Source: Mangrovimonas futianensis
Lineage (GTDB): Bacteria; Bacteroidota; Bacteroidia; Flavobacteriales; Flavobacteriaceae
DNA: 64,000 nt
Direction: 5' to 3'
NCBI RefSeq assembly: GCF_021245805.1
Contig: NZ_JAJJNF010000004.1
Location: 248,001-312,000 of the forward strand
Below are positions 55,106 to 64,000 of the stretch, piece after piece. The notes under the pieces are model-generated. The model was not told where the DNA came from and did no database searches. It worked only from the letters and a program-made list of their open reading frames with translations. Numbering within the stretch: the stretch's first letter is position 1; each line of letters begins with the position of its first letter. The translations under genes and the position numbers were made by a program.

Positions 55106-57820
55106 TTACTTTTTAACGATCTTCTTATTTACATTTAAAGAAGTACCTTTTATATTCAATATATAAATTCCAGATTGTAATTGACTCATATCCATATGAG
55201 CTGCATCTACTAAATTAGCTTGTTGCGTCAAAACTGATCTACCATTCATATCTGTTAAGGTAAGGGTTACATTACCTACGCTTGTGGCAGTTTTAATGTA
55301 AAGCATGCCATTAGTTGGATTAGGATACACATTAAATTGATTAAAGTTGAAATCTTCTACACTTAAGGAAGTACAGTTTTGAAGCGTTTCATCATTTTCA
55401 TCAGGCATTGAGAAATCTTCAACTTGATCTGTCATCAAGAAAGGCAGCCCTTGTGAAGCTCCTGCTCCCAATCCTCTATTAGCAAACACTTCCCAAATCA
55501 AACATTGATCTTCACCTCCAGTAAGAGCCATATCAGCTTGTAAAATAGCATTTCTTCCAGTAACAAATCCAGGATTACAAGGCTGTAATTTCATTCCATC
55601 CATTACTACTTGCATCACTTTATTATTTCCACCATCACCATTCATTAGGTCAGGATCAAATCCATACTTGTCCACATATGCCCATGTTAAATCCCATAGC
55701 ATCGTAGCCCATACAAAACCTATATTATGAACAATCTCATTCCAGGACACTTCTTCTCCGTTAATGGTACCAAGAACTGTATCATCATTAGTAGCGCCAT
55801 AGGTAAAGTCATTAATAGCAAAATCTGTACTGTATGGAGCTGGTCTCAAACCACTACCATCTGTATCTTGAGCCAAAACAAAAGTAGCAATAGCCTTTGC
55901 ATCTGTTGGTTGATCTGTTGACGTCATTGTCATCATCAATGCTACCCAGTCAGACCATCCTTCACCCATTTGTTCCGCATTACCTAAACAACCTGTGTTA
56001 TTAGCTCCACCTGTAAGTCTATTTGAAATTCCATGACCATATTCATGTGCCATAACGCCATTATCAAAGCTACCGTCAATATTAAATACCTCATCCAATA
56101 CGATTGTAGCATTGATAGTTTCTCCTCCTAACAAGGCATCAATAATTGGCTGACCATCTGCATTGTTAACAAAGATTGAAGGAATCGTGAACGCAGGAAC
56201 AGACTGTCCAGCCATTGTTACATATTCTACATAATCTGGATCATTAGTTGGATTGTTATGATTTACCATAATCACGGCAACCGCACCAGCATCTTGAGCG
56301 TTTTGAATTTTATCAACAAACGTACAGTTACCTCTTTTGATAACCGCAATTTTACCTGTAACATCAGCTCCATTTACTAAGGCATTACATCCCTCTGTAG
56401 GAGCCCCAGTACCATCATCAACAACTACAAGGTCTGCTGTAACTGGAATAGAACTTGGTCCTGTAATGTTGTTTCCTGGTCCCGTAGCTGGTAAAGCAGC
56501 AATGTAACCTCCAGCTAAATCACCGGTATTAATAGTAAGTGGTTGGGGAATGGCATTATCTGCACTATCCCATAAAAACATTCTCATAGAAGGATTGGAT
56601 CCATCTGGAGGTGTTCCAAATGTAGCATTGTTCATTCCAGAACCATCTTGACCATCTGCAAAAACATAATCATTACCTGCTCCTCCATTTCCGTAGTTAT
56701 TACTTTGGAAGTTTCCACTTGCTTCATCAAAACCATAATGATACCAAACATCGTGCATCATATTATTGGCGTAAAACAAATTGGTAATTGCAGCGTCTAC
56801 ATATCCTGCAGGTTGTTGCTCAAAATCAAGTGGAAAATCAAAAGATAAGGTTTCCAATCCATCAGGAGCGTATCCCGTTCCATTATTACCATCTTGATCC
56901 TCTTGGGCCCAAACATTGTTTCCTCTAGTAATTGTGTATTCTGCACCAGCAACACCATCGGTATCATGCCATCCATAAGGAGATGCAATATCATTAGAAG
57001 GCTCAGACAATAAACTTCTTGAACCATGATTAGGGCTTTCTACAGGGTAAGGATAAACATTATATTCAGATCCATCTGCAGTTAAAGTTGCTGCCTTAAA
57101 TAATGAGAAGGCCTTTTCGTTTGTTCCTTTTCCATGAGCAGCGGCACTGTGATTTACATGCTCTCCAAAATTACAGCTTAAAACCCAATCAGCAGTATCC
57201 AAAATACTTCCATCCTGTGCATCTACACGAATACTCCACCAGTGATTACCATCCAAAGCTTCAACACTTACATCCCAAGCCAACTTTAACTCATTTGCTT
57301 CTTGGTTGTAGAAGTATACCAATTTCACTGGAATGTTAGATCTAGAAATTCCTGCATTATTGAAAGTAATCTCATTTTCCAATGCTCCTATCTCTTCAAG
57401 TCCTTGTAAATTCCCAAGGTTAAATTCCATAGCTACTTTTTGCAAAGCTGCCTGAGCATTAATGCTTGGATATTGTGCATTAATTTTTTGAGCAATGTCC
57501 CCAATTAAATTATTTGCATAATAAAAAACTGAATTATCCCTTAATGCAACACTAGAAATGGCATTAAAAATTTCAATTCCCTGATATCTTTGATTAAGAT
57601 ATAAATGCGTTAAATTAGATTTTTTAGAATATACCTCATGATTGATGTATAAATCAGAAAAATCATTGGCTGTAAATCCATATTCACCCTTAATGTTTTC
57701 TAGGTAAGAATTTACAACCGCATTGTAACGGGAATCCGCTAATCTCTTTTGTCCAAATGTCAGATTAAAACTGAGGCATATCAACAAAAAAGAAAAGAAT
57801 CTTAAGTAACTTTTTTTCAT
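55106..57820 (-). CDS. T9SS-secreted M36 (fungalysin-type) metallopeptidase
   Basis: The 904-residue exoenzyme has a signal peptide (about 1-23), an inhibitory FTP-type propeptide (about 30-220), the M36 zinc-peptidase domain with active site MAHEYGHGIS near residue 590, a protease-associated (PA) domain inserted at about 440-560 (GKIAVIKRGNCTFVDKIQNA) and a C-terminal T9SS type A sorting domain (about 830-904, FNVYPNPTNGMLYI). It should be secreted or surface-bound and digest extracellular protein for nutrition. It is a single gene with its own -7 element and terminator and is not part of the PUL. Confidence 0.92.
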   Translation of the reverse strand: MKKSYLRFFSFLLICLSFNLTFGQKRLADSRYNAVVNSYLENIKGEYGFTANDFSDLYINHEVYSKKSNLTHLYLNQRYQGIEIFNAISSVALRDNSVFYYANNLIGDIAQKINAQYPSINAQAALQKVAMEFNLGNLQGLEEIGALENEITFNNAGISRSNIPVKLVYFYNQEANELKLAWDVSVEALDGNHWWSIRVDAQDGSILDTADWVLSCNFGEHVNHSAAAHGKGTNEKAFSLFKAATLTADGSEYNVYPYPVESPNHGSRSLLSEPSNDIASPYGWHDTDGVAGAEYTITRGNNVWAQEDQDGNNGTGYAPDGLETLSFDFPLDFEQQPAGYVDAAITNLFYANNMMHDVWYHYGFDEASGNFQSNNYGNGGAGNDYVFADGQDGSGMNNATFGTPPDGSNPSMRMFLWDSADNAIPQPLTINTGDLAGGYIAALPATGPGNNITGPSSIPVTADLVVVDDGTGAPTEGCNALVNGADVTGKIAVIKRGNCTFVDKIQNAQDAGAVAVIMVNHNNPTNDPDYVEYVTMAGQSVPAFTIPSIFVNNADGQPIIDALLGGETINATIVLDEVFNIDGSFDNGVMAHEYGHGISNRLTGGANNTGCLGNAEQMGEGWSDWVALMMTMTSTDQPTDAKAIATFVLAQDTDGSGLRPAPYSTDFAINDFTYGATNDDTVLGTINGEEVSWNEIVHNIGFVWATMLWDLTWAYVDKYGFDPDLMNGDGGNNKVMQVVMDGMKLQPCNPGFVTGRNAILQADMALTGGEDQCLIWEVFANRGLGAGASQGLPFLMTDQVEDFSMPDENDETLQNCTSLSVEDFNFNQFNVYPNPTNGMLYIKTATSVGNVTLTLTDMNGRSVLTQQANLVDAAHMDMSQLQSGIYILNIKGTSLNVNKKIVKK

Positions 57821-57859
57821 TTTTAATTTTGTTTTGTTCCTTTTTTAGTTGAGAATGAG

Positions 57860-57867
57860 CAAATATA
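57860..57867 (-). promoter_or_regulatory. -7 element of the M36 peptidase gene
   Basis: CAAATATA reads TATATTTG on the minus strand, an exact TAnnTTTG element 39 bases upstream of the start codon. No clear -33 TTG was found. Confidence 0.4.
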
Positions 57868-57946
57868 AGGGATGATGTATCTAATTTTATAATTTCTTAA
57901 CAAAAAATATTCAAATTTAACTTTAATCCTTTTATTAGACTTCCCC

Positions 57947-57954
57947 TAAATTTG
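57947..57954 (+). promoter_or_regulatory. -7 element of dxs
   Basis: TAAATTTG matches TAnnTTTG, 26 bases before the dxs ATG. A -33 element is not obvious. Confidence 0.4.
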
Positions 57955-57980
57955 CATTTACAATTATCCATTGAAACCAA

Positions 57981-59738
57981 ATGATTTTAAATCAACTTCA
58001 TAATATTGAAGATTTAAGGAATCTTTCAAAAGATGAACTTCCTACCTTAGCCAAGGAGCTCAGACAATATATTATACATGCAGTTGCCACCAAGGCAGGT
58101 CATTTGGGTGCTAGCCTAGGAGTAGTTGAGTTAACCATAGCCCTCCATTACCTGTTTAAAACACCTAAGGATAAATTAATATGGGATGTAGGCCACCAGG
58201 CTTACGGACATAAAATACTAACTGGAAGAAAAAATGTATTTGATACCAACAGGCAACTACATGGTATCAGTGGTTTTCCTAAAATATCAGAAAGTCCCTT
58301 TGACGCTTTTGGAACAGGCCATTCATCAACTTCTATATCTGCCATTCTTGGAATGGCAAAAGCAGCCCAACTAAGAAATGAGAATAGACAACATATCGCT
58401 GTCATTGGAGATGCTTCCATTGTCAGTGGAATGGCATTTGAGGCTTTAAATCATGCTAGTGTGTCTGGAGCCAATGTACTAATTATTTTGAATGACAATG
58501 GCATTGGGATTGACTGGAGTGTAGGTGCTCTAAAAGAGCATTTTAAAAACTTATCCCCAAACTCCGATCAAAACATTTTCAAAGCACTTGGGTTATTTTA
58601 CACTGGGCCAATTGATGGTCATGACCTACCTGTATTAATGACGGCACTGGAAGATTTAAAAAATATTCCAGGCCCTAAATTATTACATGTCAAAACTGTA
58701 AAAGGAAAAGGCCTAAAGCAAGCTGAATTAGACCAAGTAACCTATCATGCTCCAGGAAAATTTGACTCGGTCACCGGTGAATTATTTCAAAAGTCAAACC
58801 TTCCAACACCCCCCAAATTTCAAGATGTTTTTGGCTATACGCTGTTAGAACTCGCCAAAACTAATGAAAAGATTATTGGAATCACCCCAGCAATGCCTTC
58901 AGGCAGTTCTCTAAAATATATGATGGCTGAAATTCCTGAAAGAGCCTTTGATGTAGGGATTGCTGAACAACATGCGGTCACCTTTTCCGCTGGTTTAGCA
59001 GCAGATGGTTTCATACCCTATTGCAATATTTATTCAACATTTTTACAGCGAGGATACGATCAAGTCATTCACGATGTAGCCTTACAAAATCTTCCAGTAA
59101 TATTTTGCTTGGATAGAGCTGGACTGGTAGGAGAAGATGGAGCAACCCACCATGGTATTTTTGACATAGCTTATCTAAGAAGCATTCCGAATTTAATATT
59201 TTTTGCCCCTAGGAATGAAGAAGAACTACGCAATATACTTTTCACGGTCCAGTTGGAGTTAAAAGCTCCCATCGCCATAAGGTATCCTAGAGGAAGAGGA
59301 AGAAATATTAATTGGGAAAGCCCCTTCCAATCCATCGAAATAGGAAAAGGAATTTGCTTAAGGCAAGGAGAAAAACTAGCTATCATATCTTTAGGAACTA
59401 TGGCATACAATGTGGAGGATGCCCTTTCTGATTTAACCAATTTGAATATCGGTCATTATGATATGCGTTTTATAAAGCCTTTGGACACAGACATTTTACA
59501 TGAAATATTCAATAAATTTCAATCCATTATCACTGTTGAGGACGGCATTATATCTGGAGGATTTGGTAGTGCCATTTTAGAATTTGCAAATGAACATGAC
59601 TATACCAATCGTATAAAAATTTTGGGAGTTCCAGATCAATTTATTGAACAAGGAACGATTCCAGAACTCCAAAAAATATGTGGTATTGATACTGAATCCA
59701 TTAAAAACTGCATCTTGAAAGAACTAAATTACAAATAA
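57981..59738 (+). CDS. dxs: 1-deoxy-D-xylulose-5-phosphate synthase
   Basis: This thiamine-diphosphate enzyme joins pyruvate and glyceraldehyde 3-phosphate in the first step of the MEP isoprenoid pathway. The 585-residue protein has the DXS N-terminal block (VATKAGHLGASLGVVELTIAL, His41), GDAS (143-146) with NDNG (171-174) for cofactor binding, and the central GIAEQHAVTFSAGLA and DRAGLVGEDGATHHG motifs. It is about 35 residues shorter than E. coli Dxs, and the usual NDNxMSI segment is NDNGIGIDWSVG. It overlaps the convergent dgt gene by ten bases. Confidence 0.93.
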   Translation: MILNQLHNIEDLRNLSKDELPTLAKELRQYIIHAVATKAGHLGASLGVVELTIALHYLFKTPKDKLIWDVGHQAYGHKILTGRKNVFDTNRQLHGISGFPKISESPFDAFGTGHSSTSISAILGMAKAAQLRNENRQHIAVIGDASIVSGMAFEALNHASVSGANVLIILNDNGIGIDWSVGALKEHFKNLSPNSDQNIFKALGLFYTGPIDGHDLPVLMTALEDLKNIPGPKLLHVKTVKGKGLKQAELDQVTYHAPGKFDSVTGELFQKSNLPTPPKFQDVFGYTLLELAKTNEKIIGITPAMPSGSSLKYMMAEIPERAFDVGIAEQHAVTFSAGLAADGFIPYCNIYSTFLQRGYDQVIHDVALQNLPVIFCLDRAGLVGEDGATHHGIFDIAYLRSIPNLIFFAPRNEEELRNILFTVQLELKAPIAIRYPRGRGRNINWESPFQSIEIGKGICLRQGEKLAIISLGTMAYNVEDALSDLTNLNIGHYDMRFIKPLDTDILHEIFNKFQSIITVEDGIISGGFGSAILEFANEHDYTNRIKILGVPDQFIEQGTIPELQKICGIDTESIKNCILKELNYK

Positions 59739-61075
59739 GTTCCTTTTATCTTTTTGTGAGTCAGAATGGCATTACTATCTGATAGTTTTGCTACATAATT
59801 ACAAACCATCATCAACATTTCATAAGTTGTCATGTTCTCATGTAATGAAAGATGTTTTTCTAAAGTCTTTAGAATAAGTTTATCATAATTGGATGTTTCC
59901 CCTTTCATAAAGTTATCTAACGCCTTGGTGTAGACAGTTAAAAGATCATTCAAAACTTCATACCCTGCTATCTCCTTCCCGATAACTTCCTCGGATTGAT
60001 AAACTTGTTTTACACTTAATTTAATAATGTCGGAAATTTGGGCTTCATATTGACATTTATCCAACAGGGAAACACCGAACTCATTTTTTAATATGCTTTC
60101 CTCGTTTTTCACAAAGACATCCACGGCCTCATTGATAAGTGTATTAATTGCTAACGCTCTTAAATAACTAACCCGATCCTTGGTATTGGTTAGTTGGTGG
60201 TACTTATTGGCATTTATGGAATCCCTGACCAAATTAATCAAATATTCCAAAGCATATTCTTCTTGAATAAGCCCCATATTTATTCCATCTTCAAAATCAA
60301 TTATAGTATAGCAAATATCATCGGCTGCCTCAACTAAATATGTTAATGGGTGGCGTCCAAAACTGACTGTGGAACCAGTTCTAGTTTCAATCAAACCTAA
60401 ATCACTTGCCACATCCATAAAGGCGTCTTTTTCGCTCTGGAAAAAACCAAACTTTTTATCTGCGATATGCTTAGTAGGCCTTTTAGGTAGAGATTCTTTT
60501 GGGTACTTCATAAATGCACCCAAAGTAGCATAACTCAACCGAAGGCCTCCTTCCCTACCGGCTCTACTTTCAGTTAGTATCTTGAAACCATTGGCATTTC
60601 CTTCAAAATCACATAAATCTTGAAACTCCTTATCACTTAATACCTCTTTAAATCGAAATCCCTTACCAGTTTTAAAAAATTCCCCGATAGCCTTTTCACC
60701 CGAGTGTCCAAATGGTGGATTCCCAATATCATGAGCCAAAGCGGCAGCTGCCACAATAGCACCAAAGTCATTCGCTTGATATCCATGTATAGTAGTAAGA
60801 TGGGGGTACTTTTCTATAATCTTTGCTCCAACTCTCCTACCCAGGGTTCTTCCTACCACGCTTACCTCCAAACTATGAGTCAATCTGGTATGAACAAAAT
60901 CTGTTTGTGACAATGGTATCACTTGGGTTTTATCTTGAAGACTTCTAAACTCTGATGAAAATATAATACGATCATAATCCACTTCAAATCCCAACCGGGT
61001 TTCATCCTGCTCATTCCTGAGCCTTTTATTTGTGTCTCCAAAACGTTTTAAAGAAAGTAATTGCTCCCAGTTCAT
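59729..61075 (-). CDS. dgt: Deoxyguanosinetriphosphate triphosphohydrolase (dGTPase)
   Basis: This HD-domain enzyme splits dGTP into deoxyguanosine and triphosphate, adjusting dNTP pools. The 448-residue protein shows the metal-binding set His67 (RLTHSLEVS), His115-Asp116 (LAHDIGNPPFGHSGE) and a later Asp in EAADDICYTIIDFEDG, together with the N-terminal RTEF-like block FSSEFRSLQDKTQV, specific for dGTPases. It overlaps the end of the convergent dxs gene. Confidence 0.92.
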   Translation of the reverse strand: MNWEQLLSLKRFGDTNKRLRNEQDETRLGFEVDYDRIIFSSEFRSLQDKTQVIPLSQTDFVHTRLTHSLEVSVVGRTLGRRVGAKIIEKYPHLTTIHGYQANDFGAIVAAAALAHDIGNPPFGHSGEKAIGEFFKTGKGFRFKEVLSDKEFQDLCDFEGNANGFKILTESRAGREGGLRLSYATLGAFMKYPKESLPKRPTKHIADKKFGFFQSEKDAFMDVASDLGLIETRTGSTVSFGRHPLTYLVEAADDICYTIIDFEDGINMGLIQEEYALEYLINLVRDSINANKYHQLTNTKDRVSYLRALAINTLINEAVDVFVKNEESILKNEFGVSLLDKCQYEAQISDIIKLSVKQVYQSEEVIGKEIAGYEVLNDLLTVYTKALDNFMKGETSNYDKLILKTLEKHLSLHENMTTYEMLMMVCNYVAKLSDSNAILTHKKIKGTYL

Positions 61076-61150
61076 ATTAAAGATTTAATGCATCGCAATA
61101 TAGCCATTACCATGTTAAAAAATTGTTTCGAAATTTAAAAAATATAGGCT

Positions 61151-61169
61151 TTACCTAACCTTTAGGTAA
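61151..61169. promoter_or_regulatory. Inverted repeat between dgt and the receptor gene
   Basis: TTACCTAA-CCT-TTAGGTAA is a perfect 8-bp inverted repeat with a three-base centre, about 68 bases before the receptor start and 75 before dgt. It has no T run, so a protein-binding site is more likely than a terminator. Confidence 0.45.
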
Positions 61170-61187
61170 CATTTTAATGAAGGATGT

Positions 61188-61214
61188 TTAACCTGTGATT
61201 AACTTAAACTTTAC
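61188..61214 (+). promoter_or_regulatory. Three 11-bp-spaced direct repeats before the receptor gene
   Basis: TTAAC (61188), TTAAC (61199) and TTTAC (61210) repeat at exactly 11-bp intervals, the last about 22 bases before the ATG. This spacing is that of OmpR/PhoB-type sites, and TTAAC resembles the Pho box unit of Bacillus. Identity of the binding protein is an inference. Confidence 0.45.
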
Positions 61215-61236
61215 ATAATCGAGGTTTCTTTGCCCC

Positions 61237-64000
61237 ATGAAATTAAACCGAGAAATGAAACGACTTATATTCGTATTTACCTTATTAACTTCCATATTTA
61301 CCTACGCTCAAGAATCAGGTTCTATCGTTGGTAAATTGACTGATAAAGAAGCTAATGATGAGCCATTGGTTTTTGCCAATGTATTAATTAAAGGGACCAT
61401 TAAAGGAACAACTACTGATTTTGATGGTTTATATGCTTTAGAAAACATAGATCCTGGAACCTACACCTTGGTGTTTAGTTTTGTTGGTTATGAATCACAA
61501 GAAATCACTGTAACTGTTGAACCTGGAAAAGTAACAGAACTAAATGTACCTATGGGAGCAAATGCTGCTGCCCTAGACGAAATTGTAATCACTACAACAA
61601 CAAAAAGAGAAAGTGAGGTTGCCTTACTTTTAGAGCAAAAGAAAGCTGTTGAGATTAAGCAAAGTATAGGAGCCGAAGAACTTTCAAGAAAAGGGGTGAG
61701 CGATGCCGCTGCTGCTGTTGCTAAAATATCTGGTATTTCTAAGCAAGAAGGTTCAAGTAACGTTTATGTGCGTGGTCTAGGCGACAGGTACCAAAACACC
61801 ACAATGAATGGTTTGGCATTACCATCAAATGATGTTAACAAGAAAAATATCAATCTAGATCTTTTTTCTTCAGATATTATTGAAAATGTATCCATTAGTA
61901 AAGCTTATTCAAGCAAGTACTACGGCGACTTCTCTGCAGGTAATGTAGATGTTACTTCTAAAAACTACAAAGGCGATGGCATGCTAGAAGTATTTGTTGG
62001 AAGTGGATTCAATTCTAATGCCATCGATAAAAGCTTTGTAAGAAGTGAAGGAACAGGATATTTTGGATACTACGGAAGATACGAACACAATCCATTTGCC
62101 ATTATTCTTTCTCATGGTATTGACCCAGTAGATGCAGGAACCCCAATTAATGTTACCTATGGTGCTTCGGGAGGTAAATCATTCGACTTTAAAAACGGTT
62201 CACGCTTGAGCTTGTTTGTTACCGGTTCTTTTGGAAACAATTTTGAATACCGTAAAGGTTCTAACATTGATTATACCTTAACAGAGAAAAAAGCCTTTGA
62301 AGATAGTGCAGAAGAGTATGAATATACCACAAACACTACTGCTATGGCAAACCTTAATTACCGTATTGATGACAACAATAAATTATCCTATAACTCTTTA
62401 TTTATCAACAGTTCTTCAGACGTTGTTGGATACTATGGAATAGATGGTTTAGGAAGAAACCGTGATGGTATTGCTGATACAGATAAAGGATTTTATCAAA
62501 TGAATGTTCAATTTGACCAAAATCAAATTTTTGTAAATCAAATCTTAGGAGAGCACACCTCTGGAAAAGTTGATTTAGATTGGGGATTGGGCTATAATGT
62601 TGTTTATGCCAAACAGCCAGATAGAAAACGTATCAGTTTAGAAAACTATGATTATGCTTTGGACAATGATCCAACTACTAATCCCATCTTCTATAGCAAC
62701 GTTGCATTTGACAACCAACGCTACTTCCAAAACATTGAAGATGAAGAGTACAATGGTCGATTAAACCTTGCTTACAACATTTCTGACAAATTCAAATTAA
62801 ACTTTGGGTACAATGGAAGAAGCAAAACAAGAACATTTAATAACATACGCTACGGATATGACATTCTAGATAGTAATTATCAAATTACCAATGTAAATAA
62901 TTTCAATGCCATTTTTACCTTAGATAACTTGAGAATTAATCCTGCTTCTGAAGAAGGCATATACGATATCAATGTTTTAAATCCTTACCCAGGATTATCA
63001 AACACCAACAGACCAGGTTTACCAGAAAACACTTATAAGGGTCTATTGAATATTCAATCTGGTTATTTAAATGCAGAAATCAAGGCTGGAAAGTGGTTAT
63101 TTGTTCCAGGTGTAAGACTAGAATCTATTGATCAAAGTATTGAATACGATGTGATCAACTTAGGTTCAAATGGGGAAGACACAAAATCATTTTATGATAA
63201 TTTCTTTCTACCTAGTTTAAATATTAAATATGCTTTAAATGATGATATGAACCTTAGACTTACAGGAAGTCAAACCATATCCTTACCAGAATTTAAAGAA
63301 GTTGCTCCATTCGTTTATGAGGATGTATCAACGAGAGTTGGTGGTAACCCAGATCTTTTAGAAGTAGGTTATTCAAAAGTTTACAACATCGACTTAAAGT
63401 ACGAATGGTTTTTCAGTAAAAGTGAAATCTTTTCTATGGCAGGTTTCGCCAAAGAAATCAACGACCCCATCAACTTAGTGGTTGGTGCAGACGCGACAGG
63501 TACTCAACGTTACTTTAGAACTGGTGATAAGGCCCGCGTATATGGTGTTGAATTAGAGGTGAAGAAAAATTTAATCGCAGATGCTGATGATGAATCCATT
63601 CTATCTATGGGAATGAATGCCACCTACATGCATACACAACAAGATTTGTATTCTGAAATTGACGGCGACACCTATAATGTTGGATTCTCAAACCGTACTG
63701 AAGACGAACTACAAGGAGCCTCTCCGTTCATTATTAATGCAGACATCAGTTTTTCACCTAATTTCAGCGCAAGTTATAAACCGGTTGCCAATTTAGTATT
63801 CTCATATTTTTCTGATAGAATTGATGCATTAGGATCTGGTCAATTAGGAAATGTTATCGAAAAAGGTGTTCCTACTTTAGACTTTATCTGGAAAAACACC
63901 ATTAATAAAAATTTTGAAATCAATCTTAGCGCAACCAATCTTTTAAATCCTAACATCGGATACTTCAGAGAAACAACTTTAGGAGATATTACTGTTAACT
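61237..64000 (+). CDS. TonB-dependent outer-membrane receptor (partial, runs off the right edge)
   Basis: The frame is open from the ATG at 61237 (or 61255, which gives the tidier signal peptide MKRLIFVFTLLTSIFTYAQ) to the end of the window, about 921 residues without a stop. A carboxypeptidase-regulatory-like domain (about 28-110, ANVLIKGTIKGTTTDFDGLY) is followed by the plug (KISGISKQEGSSNVYVRGLG, GDFSAGNVDVTSK) and most of the barrel. There is no SusD gene upstream. The receptor is of the family with an NGLALPSNDVNKKNINLDLF plug segment; its ligand is unknown. The repeats at 61188-61214 hint at control by an OmpR-family regulator such as PhoB. Confidence 0.85.
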   Translation, partial: MKLNREMKRLIFVFTLLTSIFTYAQESGSIVGKLTDKEANDEPLVFANVLIKGTIKGTTTDFDGLYALENIDPGTYTLVFSFVGYESQEITVTVEPGKVTELNVPMGANAAALDEIVITTTTKRESEVALLLEQKKAVEIKQSIGAEELSRKGVSDAAAAVAKISGISKQEGSSNVYVRGLGDRYQNTTMNGLALPSNDVNKKNINLDLFSSDIIENVSISKAYSSKYYGDFSAGNVDVTSKNYKGDGMLEVFVGSGFNSNAIDKSFVRSEGTGYFGYYGRYEHNPFAIILSHGIDPVDAGTPINVTYGASGGKSFDFKNGSRLSLFVTGSFGNNFEYRKGSNIDYTLTEKKAFEDSAEEYEYTTNTTAMANLNYRIDDNNKLSYNSLFINSSSDVVGYYGIDGLGRNRDGIADTDKGFYQMNVQFDQNQIFVNQILGEHTSGKVDLDWGLGYNVVYAKQPDRKRISLENYDYALDNDPTTNPIFYSNVAFDNQRYFQNIEDEEYNGRLNLAYNISDKFKLNFGYNGRSKTRTFNNIRYGYDILDSNYQITNVNNFNAIFTLDNLRINPASEEGIYDINVLNPYPGLSNTNRPGLPENTYKGLLNIQSGYLNAEIKAGKWLFVPGVRLESIDQSIEYDVINLGSNGEDTKSFYDNFFLPSLNIKYALNDDMNLRLTGSQTISLPEFKEVAPFVYEDVSTRVGGNPDLLEVGYSKVYNIDLKYEWFFSKSEIFSMAGFAKEINDPINLVVGADATGTQRYFRTGDKARVYGVELEVKKNLIADADDESILSMGMNATYMHTQQDLYSEIDGDTYNVGFSNRTEDELQGASPFIINADISFSPNFSASYKPVANLVFSYFSDRIDALGSGQLGNVIEKGVPTLDFIWKNTINKNFEINLSATNLLNPNIGYFRETTLGDITVN

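Noticed and set aside
1..64000. Insertion sequences, prophage, CRISPR arrays or integrase/attachment sites
   Set aside because: No transposase, integrase or regularly spaced repeat array was seen; the tRNA-Ser gene has no adjacent integrase or visible 3'-end duplication.

Overview
The window looks like chromosome of a marine-type member of the Flavobacteriaceae (Bacteroidota). Supporting signs are low G+C, SusC/SusD pairs, C-terminal type IX secretion (T9SS type A) sorting tails, many Sec lipoproteins, promoters of the Bacteroidota type (TTG/TTTG, about 18-20 bases, TAnnTTTG), and several genes whose -7 element lies within about ten bases of the start codon.

Layout. 1-9.6 kb is housekeeping: tRNA-Ser(GGA), ansA, a TatD nuclease, a retropepsin-like protein, an orphan NarL-type response regulator with two 18-bp inverted repeats and a hidden 33-residue membrane peptide downstream, then sucA/sucB (2-oxoglutarate dehydrogenase) and a polyprenyl synthase. 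9.7-16.4 kb is a TetR-TolC-adaptor-RND efflux operon with a clear palindrome over the promoter. 16.4-48.9 kb is one long minus-strand polysaccharide utilization locus (PUL). 49-61 kb is housekeeping again: aspS, an APC permease, a ClC channel, tadA, a secreted M36 peptidase, dxs and dgt. From 61.2 kb a TonB-dependent receptor runs off the right edge.

The PUL is the notable system. In transcription order it encodes a membrane-anchored propeller/Y_Y_Y/LuxR-HTH sensor-regulator, SusC, SusD, a twin-LamG surface lipoprotein, three consecutive GH144-type (Pfam 'Glycoamylase') proteins, an esterase, a GH3, a GH43-like protein, a second GH3, an SGNH esterase and a stand-alone T9SS protein that share an unassigned N-terminal domain, a GH2, an alpha/beta hydrolase, an S1 sulfatase, a second GH43-like protein and an endonuclease/exonuclease/phosphatase (EEP) enzyme. 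GH144 plus GH3 next to SusCD is the known signature of beta-1,2-glucan (sophoran) use. The esterases, sulfatase and EEP enzyme suggest that the natural substrate is a substituted beta-1,2-glucan or a mixed glycan containing it. The substrate is inferred, not proven.

Working model: glycan is bound by SusD and the LamG protein and cut at the surface by GH144 lipoproteins, imported by SusC, then trimmed in the periplasm by GH3, GH2 and GH43-like enzymes after removal of substituents. The sensor-regulator probably acts on the susC promoter, where TACGTCA direct repeats 11 bp apart are visible.
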